From NCBI RefSeq assembly GCF_020026895.1, contig NZ_JAINZW010000003.1:356154-420153 (forward strand): 64,000 nt of DNA, read 5' to 3'. How positions within the stretch are numbered: the first letter of the stretch is position 1; each line of letters starts with the position of its first letter. Under the pieces are notes generated by a model that ran no database searches, was not told where the DNA came from, and saw only the letters and a list, made by a program, of their open reading frames with translations. Below are positions 21,378-37,589 of this stretch, one piece after another. Source of the stretch: Novilysobacter selenitireducens (GTDB lineage Bacteria > Pseudomonadota > Gammaproteobacteria > Xanthomonadales > Xanthomonadaceae). The position numbers and the translations under genes were made by a program.

Positions 21378-21494
21378 CTCTGTCCTTCTGCCTGAGAGTT
21401 TGGAAGCGCGGGGGCGGGGGAGGAGGCCCCCGCGTCGCTTCTTGCCCCTTCGGCGCCGGCGCGGGCCCCACGGGGCTGGCCGGTCTCTCCAGAG
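21378..21494 (-). promoter_or_regulatory. Glycine riboswitch aptamer (single) upstream of gcvP
   Basis: Read on the minus strand, CACTCTGGAGAGACCGG is followed by GCCGAAGGGGCAAG and then by CTCTCAGGCAGAAGGACAG. These are the conserved blocks of the glycine aptamer, and P1 is closed by CTCTG pairing with CAGAG. Only one aptamer is visible; the second copy of the common tandem form is missing on both sides. The 107 bp to the gcvP start would hold the expression platform. By family knowledge such switches turn glycine cleavage genes on when glycine is high. Confidence 0.92.
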
Positions 21495-21663
21495 TGTCGG
21501 GCGTGGGGTGAGCCACGCCCAGCACGGGGCGGTATTGCGCCTGAGCGATTCCGGGCGATTGCGCCTTCGGCAGCAGGGGCAGGCCCCCGCTTCTCCCACC
21601 GCGTGCTGTGGGCGGGATTATACGCGCGGGGCGGGGGTGGGAAGGGGCCGGAGTGTCCGCGGC

Positions 21664-21829
21664 CTGTAGGAGCGGCTTCAGCCGCGAAGGCTCTCGATGC
21701 AGGAGCGACGTGAGTCGTGACCGCGGGATATCCGGAGGTTCGCGGTCGCGACTCACGTCGCTCCTACAGGGGGAGTGGCGGGGCAGGGCGTCGGGATGGC
21801 GTTATCGCGGCTGAAGCCGCTCCTACAGG
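21664..21829. repeat. REP quadruplet FA-FB-RB-RA
   Basis: Forward A (21665-21688), forward B with changes in head and stem (21699-21722), reverse B (21744-21769) and reverse A (21804-21828) lie between the riboswitch promoter region and the MFS gene. Apart from these copies and the riboswitch, the 702-bp gap 21271-21972 shows no gene. Confidence 0.88.
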
Positions 21830-21972
21830 GGCTGGGGCAGTGGGGTCGTGGGAGCGGGACAGTGAATCGCCGGAGACGGCATCACGGGGCGGGGCGGCAA
21901 CCCGTATCCTTGCGGCATGTCCCATGCCTCCCATTCATGTCTCCGTGGCCGACCGGCCGCCGGAGCGGGCGC

Positions 21973-23229
21973 ATGACCGCGCCCTCCACCCGCCGGCTGG
22001 CGCTGCTGCTGGGCGGGTTGGCGATGTTCGGGCCGTTCTCGATCGACACGATCTTCCCGGCGTTCCCGCAGATGGGCGCGCAGCTGGGGGCCGACAAGCT
22101 GGCGATGCAGCAGACGATCAGTGTCTACCTGATCGCCTACGCGCTGATGAGCGTGGTGCACGGGCCGTTGTCGGACGCCATCGGCCGGCGGCGGGTGATC
22201 CTGGGAGGGCTGGCCGTGTTCACCTTGGCCTCGGTGGGCTGCGCGCTGGCCCCCGACCTGACCACGCTGCTGGCGTTCCGCGCGCTGCAGGGGTTGAGCG
22301 CCGGCGTCGGCCTGATCGTGGGCCGCGCGGTAATCCGCGACGTGCTGCACGGCGACGACGCGCAGCGGTTGATGAGCCAGGTGTCGATGATCTTCGGCAT
22401 TGCGCCGGCCATCGCGCCGATCATCGGCGGCTGGATCCTGGGCTGGAGCCGGTGGCCGGCGATCTTCTGGTTCCTGGTGATGTTCTCCGCCGCCCTGCTG
22501 GCGGCGACGTATTTCATGCTGCCGGAAACGCATCCGCCGGCGTCGCAGCTGAAGGTGTCGCCCAAGCGGCTGCTGCGCGATTACGCGGCGATCTTCATCA
22601 ACCCGCGTTTCCAGCGGTTGGCCGCGGCAGGCGCGTTCAACTTCGCCGCGCTGTTCCTGTACATCGCCTCGGCGCCGGCGTTCGTGCTGGACCTGCTGCG
22701 CCGCGACGGGCAGCGGCTGGGCGAGGGTGACTTCGCGTGGTTCTTCGTGCCGACCATCGGCGGGATGATGCTGGGTGCCTTCATGTCGGGCCGCGCGGCC
22801 GGTCGAATCAGCGGCGCGCGTCTGGTGGGCATCGGCTTCATTTGCTGCGGTGCTGCGGCGGTGGCCAACCTGGCCTACAACCTCGTCGTACCGGTGCCCG
22901 AGGTGCCGTGGGCGGTGTTGCCGATGACGCTGAATGCCTTCGGTATCGCGCTGGTGTTCCCGATCCTGACGCTCGCCATCCTCGACATGTACCCGCGCCA
23001 GCGCGGCTCGGCGTCGTCGCTGCAGGCCTTCACCGGGCTGGTGCTGCACTCGCTGGTGGCGGGCGTGATCTCGCCGTGGCTGAGCTTCGACGCGATGCAC
23101 CTGGCGATCGGCGCGTCGCTGTTCACGCTGCTGGGCTGGGGCTTCTGGCGCTGGGAGCTGGGCAAGGGCCACGAGGTGCCGGAGTGCCCGGACGAGCCGG
23201 CGGCGCTGGAGCCGACGGAGCGGCTGTAG
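21973..23229 (+). CDS. Bcr/CflA-family multidrug efflux MFS transporter
   Basis: A 418-residue inner-membrane proton-drug antiporter with about 12 membrane helices. The DHA1 loop motif between helices 2 and 3 is GPLSDAIGRRRVILGG, and the helix 1 segment GPFSIDTIFPAFPQM matches the Bcr/CflA group (chloramphenicol, bicyclomycin, sulfonamide export). Motif C-like glycines are seen in APAIAPIIGGWI. The ATG at 21973 follows CGGAGCGGGCGC; the upstream in-frame extension is REP sequence and was dropped. Substrate cannot be predicted. Confidence 0.92.
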   Translation: MTAPSTRRLALLLGGLAMFGPFSIDTIFPAFPQMGAQLGADKLAMQQTISVYLIAYALMSVVHGPLSDAIGRRRVILGGLAVFTLASVGCALAPDLTTLLAFRALQGLSAGVGLIVGRAVIRDVLHGDDAQRLMSQVSMIFGIAPAIAPIIGGWILGWSRWPAIFWFLVMFSAALLAATYFMLPETHPPASQLKVSPKRLLRDYAAIFINPRFQRLAAAGAFNFAALFLYIASAPAFVLDLLRRDGQRLGEGDFAWFFVPTIGGMMLGAFMSGRAAGRISGARLVGIGFICCGAAAVANLAYNLVVPVPEVPWAVLPMTLNAFGIALVFPILTLAILDMYPRQRGSASSLQAFTGLVLHSLVAGVISPWLSFDAMHLAIGASLFTLLGWGFWRWELGKGHEVPECPDEPAALEPTERL

Positions 23230-23263
23230 CGCGCAGGTGGGCGGCGCGTTCCCGCGGGTTTTC

Positions 23264-23524
23264 TGTAGGAGCGGCTTCAGCCGCGATCGCATCCACACCC
23301 GCTGTGCGTGCCCGCTACCGCTAACGCGCCCTTACCCCTTTGTAGGAGCGACGTAAGTCGCGATCGCCGTTTCGATTCCGAGGCACCGTTCGATCGAGTC
23401 CACCCGACATCGCTTGCCTGCGGTCGCTCAAGCGCCACGGTCGCGACTTACGTCGCTCCTACATGGGGCCGTGGACGAATCACGACCACCGCGAGAGTGA
23501 TCGCGGCTGAAGCCGCTCCTGCAG
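23264..23524. repeat. REP quadruplet FA-FB-RB-RA
   Basis: Forward A (23264-23288), forward B (23341-23365), reverse B (23439-23463) and reverse A (23499-23523) occupy almost the whole 318-bp gap between two convergent genes. Spacing between copies is larger than at 18066 and 21664, but the order is the same. There is no T-tailed terminator, so these hairpins may end both transcripts. Confidence 0.88.
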
Positions 23525-23547
23525 AGAGCGGGGAACTGCGTCGCCGA

Positions 23548-24636
23548 CTAGGACTCGTCGCTGCCGCGGTAGGCGGCGCGCAGCAGTTCGTGGAAATGGT
23601 GGACGGCGTTCTCGCGCAGCGGGTTGAGGCGGCCGGGGGTGTAGGACCCCGACGCCAGGCCGCGTTGAACGTCCTCGCAAATGGTCAGGTCCTCGACCTG
23701 CACCTCGTCGCTGAAGGCGAGGTCGGCGTCGCGGCGGGCGCGGGCTTCGCCGGATTCGTCGCGCGTGTAATAGAAGTCGAACTCCACCCGGCAGCGGTCC
23801 ACGCCGCGCGGGATGACCCGGTTGGTCTGCAGTCGGCCCGGCAGGATGTTGAGCATCGTGTTCGGCCACAGCCAGTAGTAGAGGGCGTCGCCGTCACCGT
23901 ACAGGCCGTCCCCGCTCTCGAGCGGGCTGTACTGGTAGGAGTACCAGCGGGCCGCCTCGGTGATGTAGCTGCGGTAGTCCAGCAGCTTGTTCAAACCCGG
24001 GTGGATGTGGGGGACGTGGTAGCCCTCCAGGTAGTTGTCGACGTAGACCTTCCAGTTGCAGGCCACGTCGTAGCCCACGCGCTGGTGGTGGCCGTAGCGT
24101 TCCAGCCCGCGGCCCTCGCCCAGGCGCGCGTCGATGCCCTCGACGAATTCATCGAAGTCGATGGCGGTGCCGGCATCGGCGGCTGCAAACACAAGCCCCT
24201 GCCACACCCGCACCGCCAGTTGCGGCAGGCGCACGTCGGCCGGGTTGAAGTCCTGCGTGTCGCCCATCTCCGGCGCCGAGCGAAGCACCCCGTCCAGGGT
24301 GTAGGTCCAGCCGTGGTAGCGGCAGCGCAGCGACTTGGCGGCCAGGCCGTCGCAACTGGCGATCGGACCGGCGCGGTGGCGGCAGACGTTGTGCATGACG
24401 CGGATGACATCGTCCGCGCCGCGCACCGCGATGACCGGGAGGCCCGCGAAGTCGGCGATGACGTGGTCGCCGGCGGCCTGCAGCTGGCACACGTGCGCGA
24501 TGAGCTGCCAGCCGCGGTCGAAGAACTCCGTGCGATCGAACGCGGCAATGGTCGGGTCGACGTAGTAGCGCGCGGGCAGGGCGGTGGCATGCGACAGCGG
24601 CTGCGGACGCAGGTCGGCGGGTGCGATGGTGTCCAT
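23548..24636 (-). CDS. Rieske-type aromatic ring-hydroxylating / quaternary-ammonium oxygenase alpha subunit
   Basis: A 362-residue Rieske non-heme iron oxygenase. The 2Fe-2S motif is Cys-Arg-His in HNVCRHRAGPIASC and CRYHGW, in the C-x-H...C-xx-H pattern. The mononuclear iron site is in VYVDNYLEGYHVPHIHPG with the His pair, followed later by an Asp region. The sequence around DNYLEGYHVPHIHPGL resembles choline/glycine-betaine monooxygenases and other SRPBCC oxygenases. No reductase partner is adjacent. The ATG at 24636 was chosen because the upstream extension reads REP DNA. Enzyme class is firm, substrate unknown. Confidence 0.88.
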   Translation of the reverse strand: MDTIAPADLRPQPLSHATALPARYYVDPTIAAFDRTEFFDRGWQLIAHVCQLQAAGDHVIADFAGLPVIAVRGADDVIRVMHNVCRHRAGPIASCDGLAAKSLRCRYHGWTYTLDGVLRSAPEMGDTQDFNPADVRLPQLAVRVWQGLVFAAADAGTAIDFDEFVEGIDARLGEGRGLERYGHHQRVGYDVACNWKVYVDNYLEGYHVPHIHPGLNKLLDYRSYITEAARWYSYQYSPLESGDGLYGDGDALYYWLWPNTMLNILPGRLQTNRVIPRGVDRCRVEFDFYYTRDESGEARARRDADLAFSDEVQVEDLTICEDVQRGLASGSYTPGRLNPLRENAVHHFHELLRAAYRGSDES

Positions 24637-24693
24637 GGGGCGAGTATGCCGCCGGGCGGGTTGGCCCGGAAACCCATGTTGGGCGCAGGCCTT

Positions 24694-24808
24694 CTGTAGG
24701 AGCGACGTCAGTCGCGACGTCGCATCTACGGGGGAGCGGGCGGGTCGCGACTTACGTCGCTCCTGCATGGGTGCCGGCCGGGTGATCGCGGCTGAAGCCG
24801 CTCCTACA
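24694..24808. repeat. REP triplet FB-RB-RA
   Basis: Forward type B (24695-24718), reverse type B with one head change (24742-24767) and reverse type A (24783-24808). This is the FA-FB-RB-RA set without its first member. Confidence 0.85.
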
Positions 24809-24822
24809 GGGGCGTGATGCTG

Positions 24823-25490
24823 TCAGGCGTCGGACGCGGGGCGCGCGGGCAGCTGCAGGTCGAGTTCGATCACGTCGCTGCCGCGGGCACGGGCGGTGAG
24901 GTGGCCGCCGTGGGCGGTGGCGATCGCGCGGGCGATCATCAGCTGCAGGCCCAGGCCATCGTCGCCGGGCTCGGGATGCGGGTCGTCGAGCAGGCGTTCG
25001 GCCATCGTCGCGGCGTCGCCGTTGCACGCGACGTCCCGCAGCAGCTGCACGTGGCCGTCGTCGAGCCGGCGGACGGTCGCGCGGGGTGTCCCGGCGTCGG
25101 CCTGCGACACCTGGAAGCCGAGCACCGCACGCATCAGCTGGCCCAGCCGCACCACGTCGCCGTGCAGCACCAGGTTGCGCGCGTCGGGCTCGAACGTGAT
25201 CTCAGGGGGCATCTCGCGCAGGCGCGGGCCGATGTCCTCCAGCAGCAGGTCCAGATCCACCGCCTCCTGCCGAACCAGCAGCCGGCCCTTGTCGGCGCGC
25301 ACGAAGTCGCTGACCTCGTCGATCATCCGGCCCAGGCGCTTGGTCTGGCGGTCGATGACGTCCAGAAGCTCCGCGCGGTCCTCTGCGCCGGTGCGTTCGT
25401 CGCGCAGCAGGAACACGGCGGTCTGCACCGGCGACAGCGGGCCGCGCAGGTCGTGCGCCAGCCGCTCCAGCCAGGTCTTGCGGGCCTGCG

Positions 25491-25494
<4 letters not shown>
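24823..25494 (-). CDS. Short histidine kinase with degenerate ATPase domain
   Basis: A 223-residue protein that starts almost directly in the H-box (RLAHDLRGPLSP, His14), with no sensor domain. The ATPase part keeps GDDGLGLQLMIARAIATAHG (G2 box and following helix) but the N-box position reads LGQLMRAVLGFQ and lacks the usual Asn, and no clear G1 box is seen. It may therefore be a phosphotransfer or dimerisation partner rather than an active kinase. Its start overlaps the stop of the hybrid kinase gene by 4 bp (ATGA), so it is the last gene of a three-kinase operon. Confidence 0.8.
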
Positions 25495-32758
<7,264 letters not shown>

Positions 32759-32912
32759 CAGCCACTCCCCCTGCCGTCTCCAAACGGTTGCATTGAACGG
32801 CGGGACATTACGTGGCGCGCCGTGAGGGCTGCGTTCACGACGGCATCACATTTGTTCCGACGTTTGCTGCCCGCTGCGCGGCGTTGTTACCCGTCCGTAC
32901 TCCACACACGAA

Positions 32913-32940
32913 GAAGGCCGGCGGTTGCCCGCCGGCCTTC
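32913..32940 (-). terminator. Terminator of the M2 peptidase gene
   Basis: GAAGGCCGGCGG, loop, CCGCCGGCCTTC is a 12-bp stem starting 22 bp past the stop codon at 32962. The T-run is short (TTC), so termination efficiency is uncertain. Confidence 0.75.
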
Positions 32941-32961
32941 CAGATCAGACCGCGTCCCCGG

Positions 32962-34971
32962 TCAGCCCTGCGCCTTCGGCTTGGCCTCTGCCTCCGCCGC
33001 GGGCTTGGCCGCTGCCGTGGTGCCGGCCTGCCAACCGCAGGACTTGCCTTCGTTCTGCTCCTTCAGCCACGCCTGCAGCGGAGCGAAGTACTCCAGCACC
33101 GCGCCGGCATCCATGCCCTCGCCACCGGTCAGCTCCTTGAGGCTGGACTGCCACTGCTGGCTGGCGCCGCGGCTGAGCATGGCCTGCAGTTTCTCGCCGG
33201 CGGCCTTGTTGCCGTAGAAGCTGCACTCGTGCAGTGGGCCGGTGTAGCCGGCAGCGTCGCACAGCGACTTGTAGAACTGGAACTGCAGCACGTGCGCCAG
33301 GAAGTAGCGGGTGTACGGCGTGTTGCCCGGCACGTGGTACTTGGCGCCCGGGTCGAAGAACTCCTCGCCGCGCGCGTCGACCGGGGCGACGCCCTGGTAC
33401 TGGGCCTTCAGGTCCCACCACGCCTTGTTGTACTGGCCCGGCTCGATCGTGCCGTCGAACACGCCCCAGCGCCAACGGTCGATCATCAGGCCGAACGGCA
33501 GGAAAGCGACCTTGGCCAGCGCCATGCGCATCTGCGCGTTGATCAGCGCCTCCTCGCTCTGCTGCTGCTCGCCGACCAGGTCGATCGACTGCAGGTACTC
33601 CGGCGTCATCGCCAGCACCACGGTGTCGCCGATGGCTTCGTGGAAGCCGTCGTGCGCGCCGGCCTGGAACACCGGCGGCAGCTCGTTGTAGGCCAGGTAG
33701 TAATAGACGTGGCCCAGCTCGTGGTAGATGGTGGTGAAGTCCTCTTCGTTGGGCTTGATGCACATCTTCGTGCGCACGTCGCCCTTCATGTCCATGTCCC
33801 ACGCGCTGGCGTGGCAGACCACGTCGCGGTCGCGCGGCTTGATGAACTGGGTCTTCTCCCAGTAGCTGTCGGGCAGTTCGGGCATGCCCAGCGAGACATA
33901 GAAGTCCTCGGCGCGCTCGGTCATCTGGCGCGCGGTTGCCAGCATGGCGTCCTGCTCGATCTGCGCCAACGCCGTTGCGTCGCGGTCGCCCCCCTGGCGG
34001 GTGAGCGCGGCAGCGAAGTTCTGCTGGTACTGCGCTTCCAGCGCGCCGGTGATGTCCAGGCTGCCGGCATTCTCATACGGGGCCAGGACGTCCCAGAGGT
34101 TGCCCCAGTCCTGCTGCCACATGTTGCCCATCAGGTGCGCCGGCAGCATGCCGCCGTCCACCTTGCCGCGCTCGGCGCCGTATTCGGCCTCCAGGCGGGT
34201 GCGGGCGTAGCAGTGCAGCTGCTCGTACAGCGGCTTGACCTGGCCCCACAAGCGGTCGGTCTCGGCGGCCATCTCGACCGGGCTCATGTCGTATCCAGAA
34301 CGCCACATCTCGCCGGCGTCGGCATAGCCCATCTCGCTCGCGCCCTCGTTCACCAGCTGCACGAAGCGGGTGTAGTCCTCGCGCATCGGCTGGGCGATGG
34401 TGTGCCAGCCGCGCCACGCGTCGAGCTGGGCGTCGTAGTCGCGGTTGCCGCGCAGCACGTCCTCCAGCTGGCCCAGCTGGCGGCAGGTGCGGTTGTCGCC
34501 TTCGCCGGTGCAGTACTCGCCCGAGCCGTACATGCCTTCCATCTTGGCGACCAGGCGGGTCAGCTCGGCGAGCTTCTCCGGGTCCTTGGGCGCGGGCATC
34601 GCGGTGGCCAGCTTCAGCAGCTGGATCGTGCGCGCGGTCTGCGGCGACATGTCCTGGCCCTCGAAACGGCGGGCCTGCTCGACCCACTGGTTGAGCTTGG
34701 ACAGGTACTGCTCGTTGGCCTTGGCCGCCAGGAACTGGGTGTCGTCGGTGATGTAGGTCGACGACAGCCACTGCGGCTTGGTGATCTCCGGCTGCATCCG
34801 CATGATTTCTTCATTCACGCGGGCGGCGAACTGGTCGGCGGTCTCGCCTTCGGGCGCGGTTGCCTGCGGCGTGGTGCCGGTCGCGTCGGGGGTCTCGTCG
34901 CGCTTGCACGCGGACAGGGTCAGGACGGCGGCCGTGATACTGAGCGCGAGCAACGCGCGGACGGGTTTCAT
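32962..34971 (-). CDS. M2 family metallopeptidase (ACE-like dipeptidyl carboxypeptidase), lipoprotein
   Basis: A 669-residue zinc peptidase related to angiotensin-converting enzyme, which removes C-terminal dipeptides. It has a lipoprotein signal (AVLTLSAC), the zinc motif HELGH at 417-421 in TIYHELGHVYYY, and the downstream Glu ligand in GFHEAIGDTVVL. The sequence SAWDMDMKGDVRTKMCIKPN upstream of the zinc site is typical of bacterial M2 peptidases. The ATG at 34971 was chosen as the start of the signal peptide. It is probably anchored in the envelope and acts on peptides in the periplasm. It is transcribed alone. Confidence 0.93.
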   Translation of the reverse strand: MKPVRALLALSITAAVLTLSACKRDETPDATGTTPQATAPEGETADQFAARVNEEIMRMQPEITKPQWLSSTYITDDTQFLAAKANEQYLSKLNQWVEQARRFEGQDMSPQTARTIQLLKLATAMPAPKDPEKLAELTRLVAKMEGMYGSGEYCTGEGDNRTCRQLGQLEDVLRGNRDYDAQLDAWRGWHTIAQPMREDYTRFVQLVNEGASEMGYADAGEMWRSGYDMSPVEMAAETDRLWGQVKPLYEQLHCYARTRLEAEYGAERGKVDGGMLPAHLMGNMWQQDWGNLWDVLAPYENAGSLDITGALEAQYQQNFAAALTRQGGDRDATALAQIEQDAMLATARQMTERAEDFYVSLGMPELPDSYWEKTQFIKPRDRDVVCHASAWDMDMKGDVRTKMCIKPNEEDFTTIYHELGHVYYYLAYNELPPVFQAGAHDGFHEAIGDTVVLAMTPEYLQSIDLVGEQQQSEEALINAQMRMALAKVAFLPFGLMIDRWRWGVFDGTIEPGQYNKAWWDLKAQYQGVAPVDARGEEFFDPGAKYHVPGNTPYTRYFLAHVLQFQFYKSLCDAAGYTGPLHECSFYGNKAAGEKLQAMLSRGASQQWQSSLKELTGGEGMDAGAVLEYFAPLQAWLKEQNEGKSCGWQAGTTAAAKPAAEAEAKPKAQG

Positions 34972-35111
34972 GGGTGGGTTTCTCCGGGATGCGACTCGCG
35001 CTGGATGCGCCGAGCCCCGAAGGCTAGTGGCGGGCTGGGGGCGGTGCAAGTGAAGCGATGGCGTCGCGATCGGGCGCAGGGCAGGGCGGACTTGCGTGTC
35101 AGGCGCCTGTA

Positions 35112-35594
35112 TCAGGCCGCGATCGCGGCGGCTCCGCCGCCAACGGAGGCCAACAGGCCGCGAACCTCCAGCCAGTCACGCGCATCCTCGGCATCGTGCT
35201 CGAACCACGCGCGGGTGGAGCCCAGGCGGAAGGTGTAGCCCCAGGCATCCATGTCGGCCATCAGGCGGTCACGGCCGACGCCGGGCAGGGCATCGGCGAG
35301 GACGATCTGCAGGTAGCAGGTGGCGTCCTCCTCCTCCTGCGAATCGGTGGCGTCGGTGTGGACGCTGGCGCGGCGCTCGGACGGCATCACGAGCAGGTGG
35401 CAGGCCTCGTGCAGGAGCGAATGCACCGGCGTGTCGGCGCGGGCGAAGACGTCGGAGCCGATCAGGCCGGCCTCGCATTCGCCCCAGTAGCTGCCGGGGA
35501 TCGCCCCGCCGTCGGGCACGCGCACCAGCCGCAGGCCGTGGCGGGCGAGCAGCGCCGCGGTTGCGTCGAAGCCGATGTCGGCAAGGGTGAGCAT
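35112..35594 (-). CDS. Conserved protein with an HExxH zincin-like motif
   Basis: A 160-residue soluble protein of unknown family. The segment PVHSLLHEACHLLVMPSE contains HEACH, the HExxH pattern of zinc metallopeptidases, on a hydrophobic helix. Downstream, DSQEEEDATCYLQIVLADAL could supply a third metal ligand (a Glu) as in gluzincins. No signal peptide is present, so it would act in the cytoplasm. It lies just upstream of REPs and the min operon and shows no operon partner. The motif is seen; peptidase activity is inferred. Confidence 0.7.
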   Translation of the reverse strand: MLTLADIGFDATAALLARHGLRLVRVPDGGAIPGSYWGECEAGLIGSDVFARADTPVHSLLHEACHLLVMPSERRASVHTDATDSQEEEDATCYLQIVLADALPGVGRDRLMADMDAWGYTFRLGSTRAWFEHDAEDARDWLEVRGLLASVGGGAAAIAA

Positions 35595-35605
35595 GTGCAG
35601 AAGGG

Positions 35606-35685
35606 TATAGGAGCGGCTTCAGCCGCGATCGAAAGTCGGCGCGAGCCGATGCATTCCCGATCGCGGCTAAAGCCGCTCCTACATT
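35606..35685. repeat. REP pair, forward A and reverse A
   Basis: A forward type A copy lacking part of its head (35606-35630) faces a reverse type A copy with one loop change (35660-35684). Together they form a REPIN-like inverted pair at the 3' end of the min operon, and may serve as its transcript end. Confidence 0.83.
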
Positions 35686-35691
35686 GGGACG

Positions 35692-35967
35692 TCAGCCGTT
35701 GGCGACCGCCCGGGCCTCGTCCTTCTCGGGCAATGCCACGGAGATGTCGAGCACCTTGTTGTCGCCTTCGCCCAGCAGGTCGACCTTGACCGACTCGGCA
35801 TCGACGTTGACGTACTTGCGGATCACTTCCAGCAGTTCGCGCTGCAGCATCGGCAGGTAGTCCGGGCCGCCACGGCTGGCACGCTCGTGGGCGACGATGA
35901 TCCGAAGGCGGTCCTTGGCGACGGAGGCGGTCTGCTTCTTGGTCAGCAGGAAATCGAACAGGCCCAT
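35692..35967 (-). CDS. minE: Cell division topological specificity factor MinE
   Basis: MinE stimulates MinD ATPase and drives the pole-to-pole oscillation that keeps the Z ring at midcell. The 91-residue product has the N-terminal amphipathic membrane-targeting segment ([15 protein letters not shown]), the anti-MinCD helix ([14 protein letters not shown]) and the topological domain ([16 protein letters not shown]). It starts 4 bp after minD and ends the operon. Length and sequence are standard. Confidence 0.96.
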   Translation of the reverse strand: MGLFDFLLTKKQTASVAKDRLRIIVAHERASRGGPDYLPMLQRELLEVIRKYVNVDAESVKVDLLGEGDNKVLDISVALPEKDEARAVANG

Positions 35968-35971
35968 GTAC

Positions 35972-36781
35972 TTACCCTCCGAAGATCTTGCTGAAGAAGC
36001 CCTTCTTCTCGGCTTGCGTGAAGCGCATCGGGCGGGTGTCGCCCAGCAGGCGCGCCACGGCGTCGTCGTAGGCCTGGGCGGCATCGGACTCGGTGTCCAG
36101 GATGACCGGCTCGCCCTTGTTGGAGGCATTGAGCACGTCCCCGGACTCCGGGATCACGCCGACGCTCTTGAGGCCGAGGATCTCCTCGACATCGCCGATG
36201 CTCAGCATCTCGCCGGTTTCCACGCGCTTGGGGCTGTAGCGGGTCAGCAGCAGGTGCTCCTTGACGCGCTCGCCGTTCTCGGCACGGCGGGTCTTGGACG
36301 ACAGCAGGCCGAGGATGCGGTCGGAATCGCGCACCGACGAGACTTCCGGGTTGACCACGACAACCGCCTGGTCGGCGAAGTACATCGCCAGGAACGCGCC
36401 CTTCTCGATGCCGGCCGGCGAGTCGCAGACGATGTAGTCGAAGCCGTCGGCGGCGAGGTCGTCGAGCACCTTCTGCACGCCTTCCTTGGTCAGCGCGTCC
36501 TTGTCGCGGGTCTGCGACGCGGCCAGCACGTGCAGGTTGTCGAAGCGCTTGTCCTTGATCAGCGACTGCTTGAGCGTCGCCTCGCCGTTGACGACGTTGA
36601 CGAAGTCGTACACCACGCGGCGCTCGCAGCCCATGATCAGGTCGAGGTTGCGCAGGCCCACGTCGAAGTCGATGACGGCGACCTTGTGGCCGCGGCGCGC
36701 GAGTCCGCACGCAAGGCTGGCGCTGGTCGTGGTCTTGCCGACGCCGCCTTTGCCCGAGGTGACTACGATGATTTCGGCCAA
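35972..36781 (-). CDS. minD: Septum site-determining ATPase MinD
   Basis: MinD is the membrane-binding ATPase that recruits MinC and is displaced by MinE. The 269-residue product begins [20 protein letters not shown], the deviant Walker A with the signature Lys; [13 protein letters not shown] is Walker B. The C-terminal amphipathic membrane helix is [12 protein letters not shown]. The start is a TTG at 36781, chosen because GGAGG lies 8 bp upstream and the product then begins like other MinD proteins; no ATG or GTG fits. It lies between minC and minE in the usual order. Confidence 0.97.
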   Translation of the reverse strand: MAEIIVVTSGKGGVGKTTTSASLACGLARRGHKVAVIDFDVGLRNLDLIMGCERRVVYDFVNVVNGEATLKQSLIKDKRFDNLHVLAASQTRDKDALTKEGVQKVLDDLAADGFDYIVCDSPAGIEKGAFLAMYFADQAVVVVNPEVSSVRDSDRILGLLSSKTRRAENGERVKEHLLLTRYSPKRVETGEMLSIGDVEEILGLKSVGVIPESGDVLNASNKGEPVILDTESDAAQAYDDAVARLLGDTRPMRFTQAEKKGFFSKIFGG

Positions 36782-36806
36782 GTTCGAATCCTCCAGTGGT
36801 GCGGCG

Positions 36807-37589
36807 TCAGTCCAACGCCGCGATGTTGAGTTGCCCGTCTTCGAGCCAGGCCTGCACGGCCTTGCCGCGCAGGTCCTTCGGGATGTCTTCGAGCACCTTG
36901 TAGTGCCCGGCGATGGCCACGAGTTCGGCATGGAACTCGCGGCAGAAGATGCGGGCCTTCTCGTTGCCCTGCGCGCCGGCCAGTGCGCGTCCACGCAAGG
37001 GGCCGTAGATGTGCACCGAGCCGTCGGCGATGACCTCGGCGCCGGCACCGACGGACGTCAGCACGGTGAGGTCGCGATTGTCGGCATAGACCTGCTGGCC
37101 CGAGCGCACGGGCGCGGACTGGATGAGCCCGGGGGATGCGACGGGCGCGGCCGGCGGCGCGCTGGCCTCGCGACGCTGCGGTGCCTCGGCCGGGGCGGGG
37201 GCAGGCGCAGGCGCGGGTGCCGCGGCCGGTGTCGCATCGCCCTCGGCGCGTTCGTACTGGGCGCGGAACTTGGCCAGCAGCGGCAGGTCGAGCTGCTCGG
37301 CCAGGCGCTCGGTTTCACTGGTGCCGTATGCCAGCGCCACGGGAAGCACGCCGGCGCCGCGCAGGCCGTCGATCAGGTTGCGCGCAGTGGTGAGGTCCGG
37401 CGTCTGCGCCAGACCGCCGAAATCGAGCACGACGGCGGCGCGCGCGAACAGCTTGGGCGCGCGCTGCACGCGGCCGCGCATCTCGTCGACGAGGCGCTCG
37501 ACATCCAGCGTGCGCACGCGCAGGTTGGCGATGCCCACCTGGCCGATCTTGAGTTCGCCAGCCTGCTCGTAGTCCATGGCGGCGTTCAT
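36807..37589 (-). CDS. minC: Septum site-determining protein MinC
   Basis: MinC inhibits FtsZ polymerisation when recruited by MinD. The 260-residue product has an N-terminal FtsZ-binding domain (ELKIGQVGIANLRVRTLDVE) and a C-terminal MinD-binding beta-helix (VRSGQQVYADNRDLTVLTSV, VHIYGPLRGRALAG), joined by a long Ala/Pro linker with an APAPAPAP run. The ATG at 37589 overlaps the stop of the upstream GNAT gene as ATGA, which decides the start over the ATG 12 bp later. Confidence 0.95.
   Translation of the reverse strand: MNAAMDYEQAGELKIGQVGIANLRVRTLDVERLVDEMRGRVQRAPKLFARAAVVLDFGGLAQTPDLTTARNLIDGLRGAGVLPVALAYGTSETERLAEQLDLPLLAKFRAQYERAEGDATPAAAPAPAPAPAPAEAPQRREASAPPAAPVASPGLIQSAPVRSGQQVYADNRDLTVLTSVGAGAEVIADGSVHIYGPLRGRALAGAQGNEKARIFCREFHAELVAIAGHYKVLEDIPKDLRGKAVQAWLEDGQLNIAALD

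Noticed and set aside
24637..24768. N-terminal extension of the Rieske oxygenase
   Set aside because: The extra residues are the translation of REP DNA, and the ATG at 24636 gives the normal family start.
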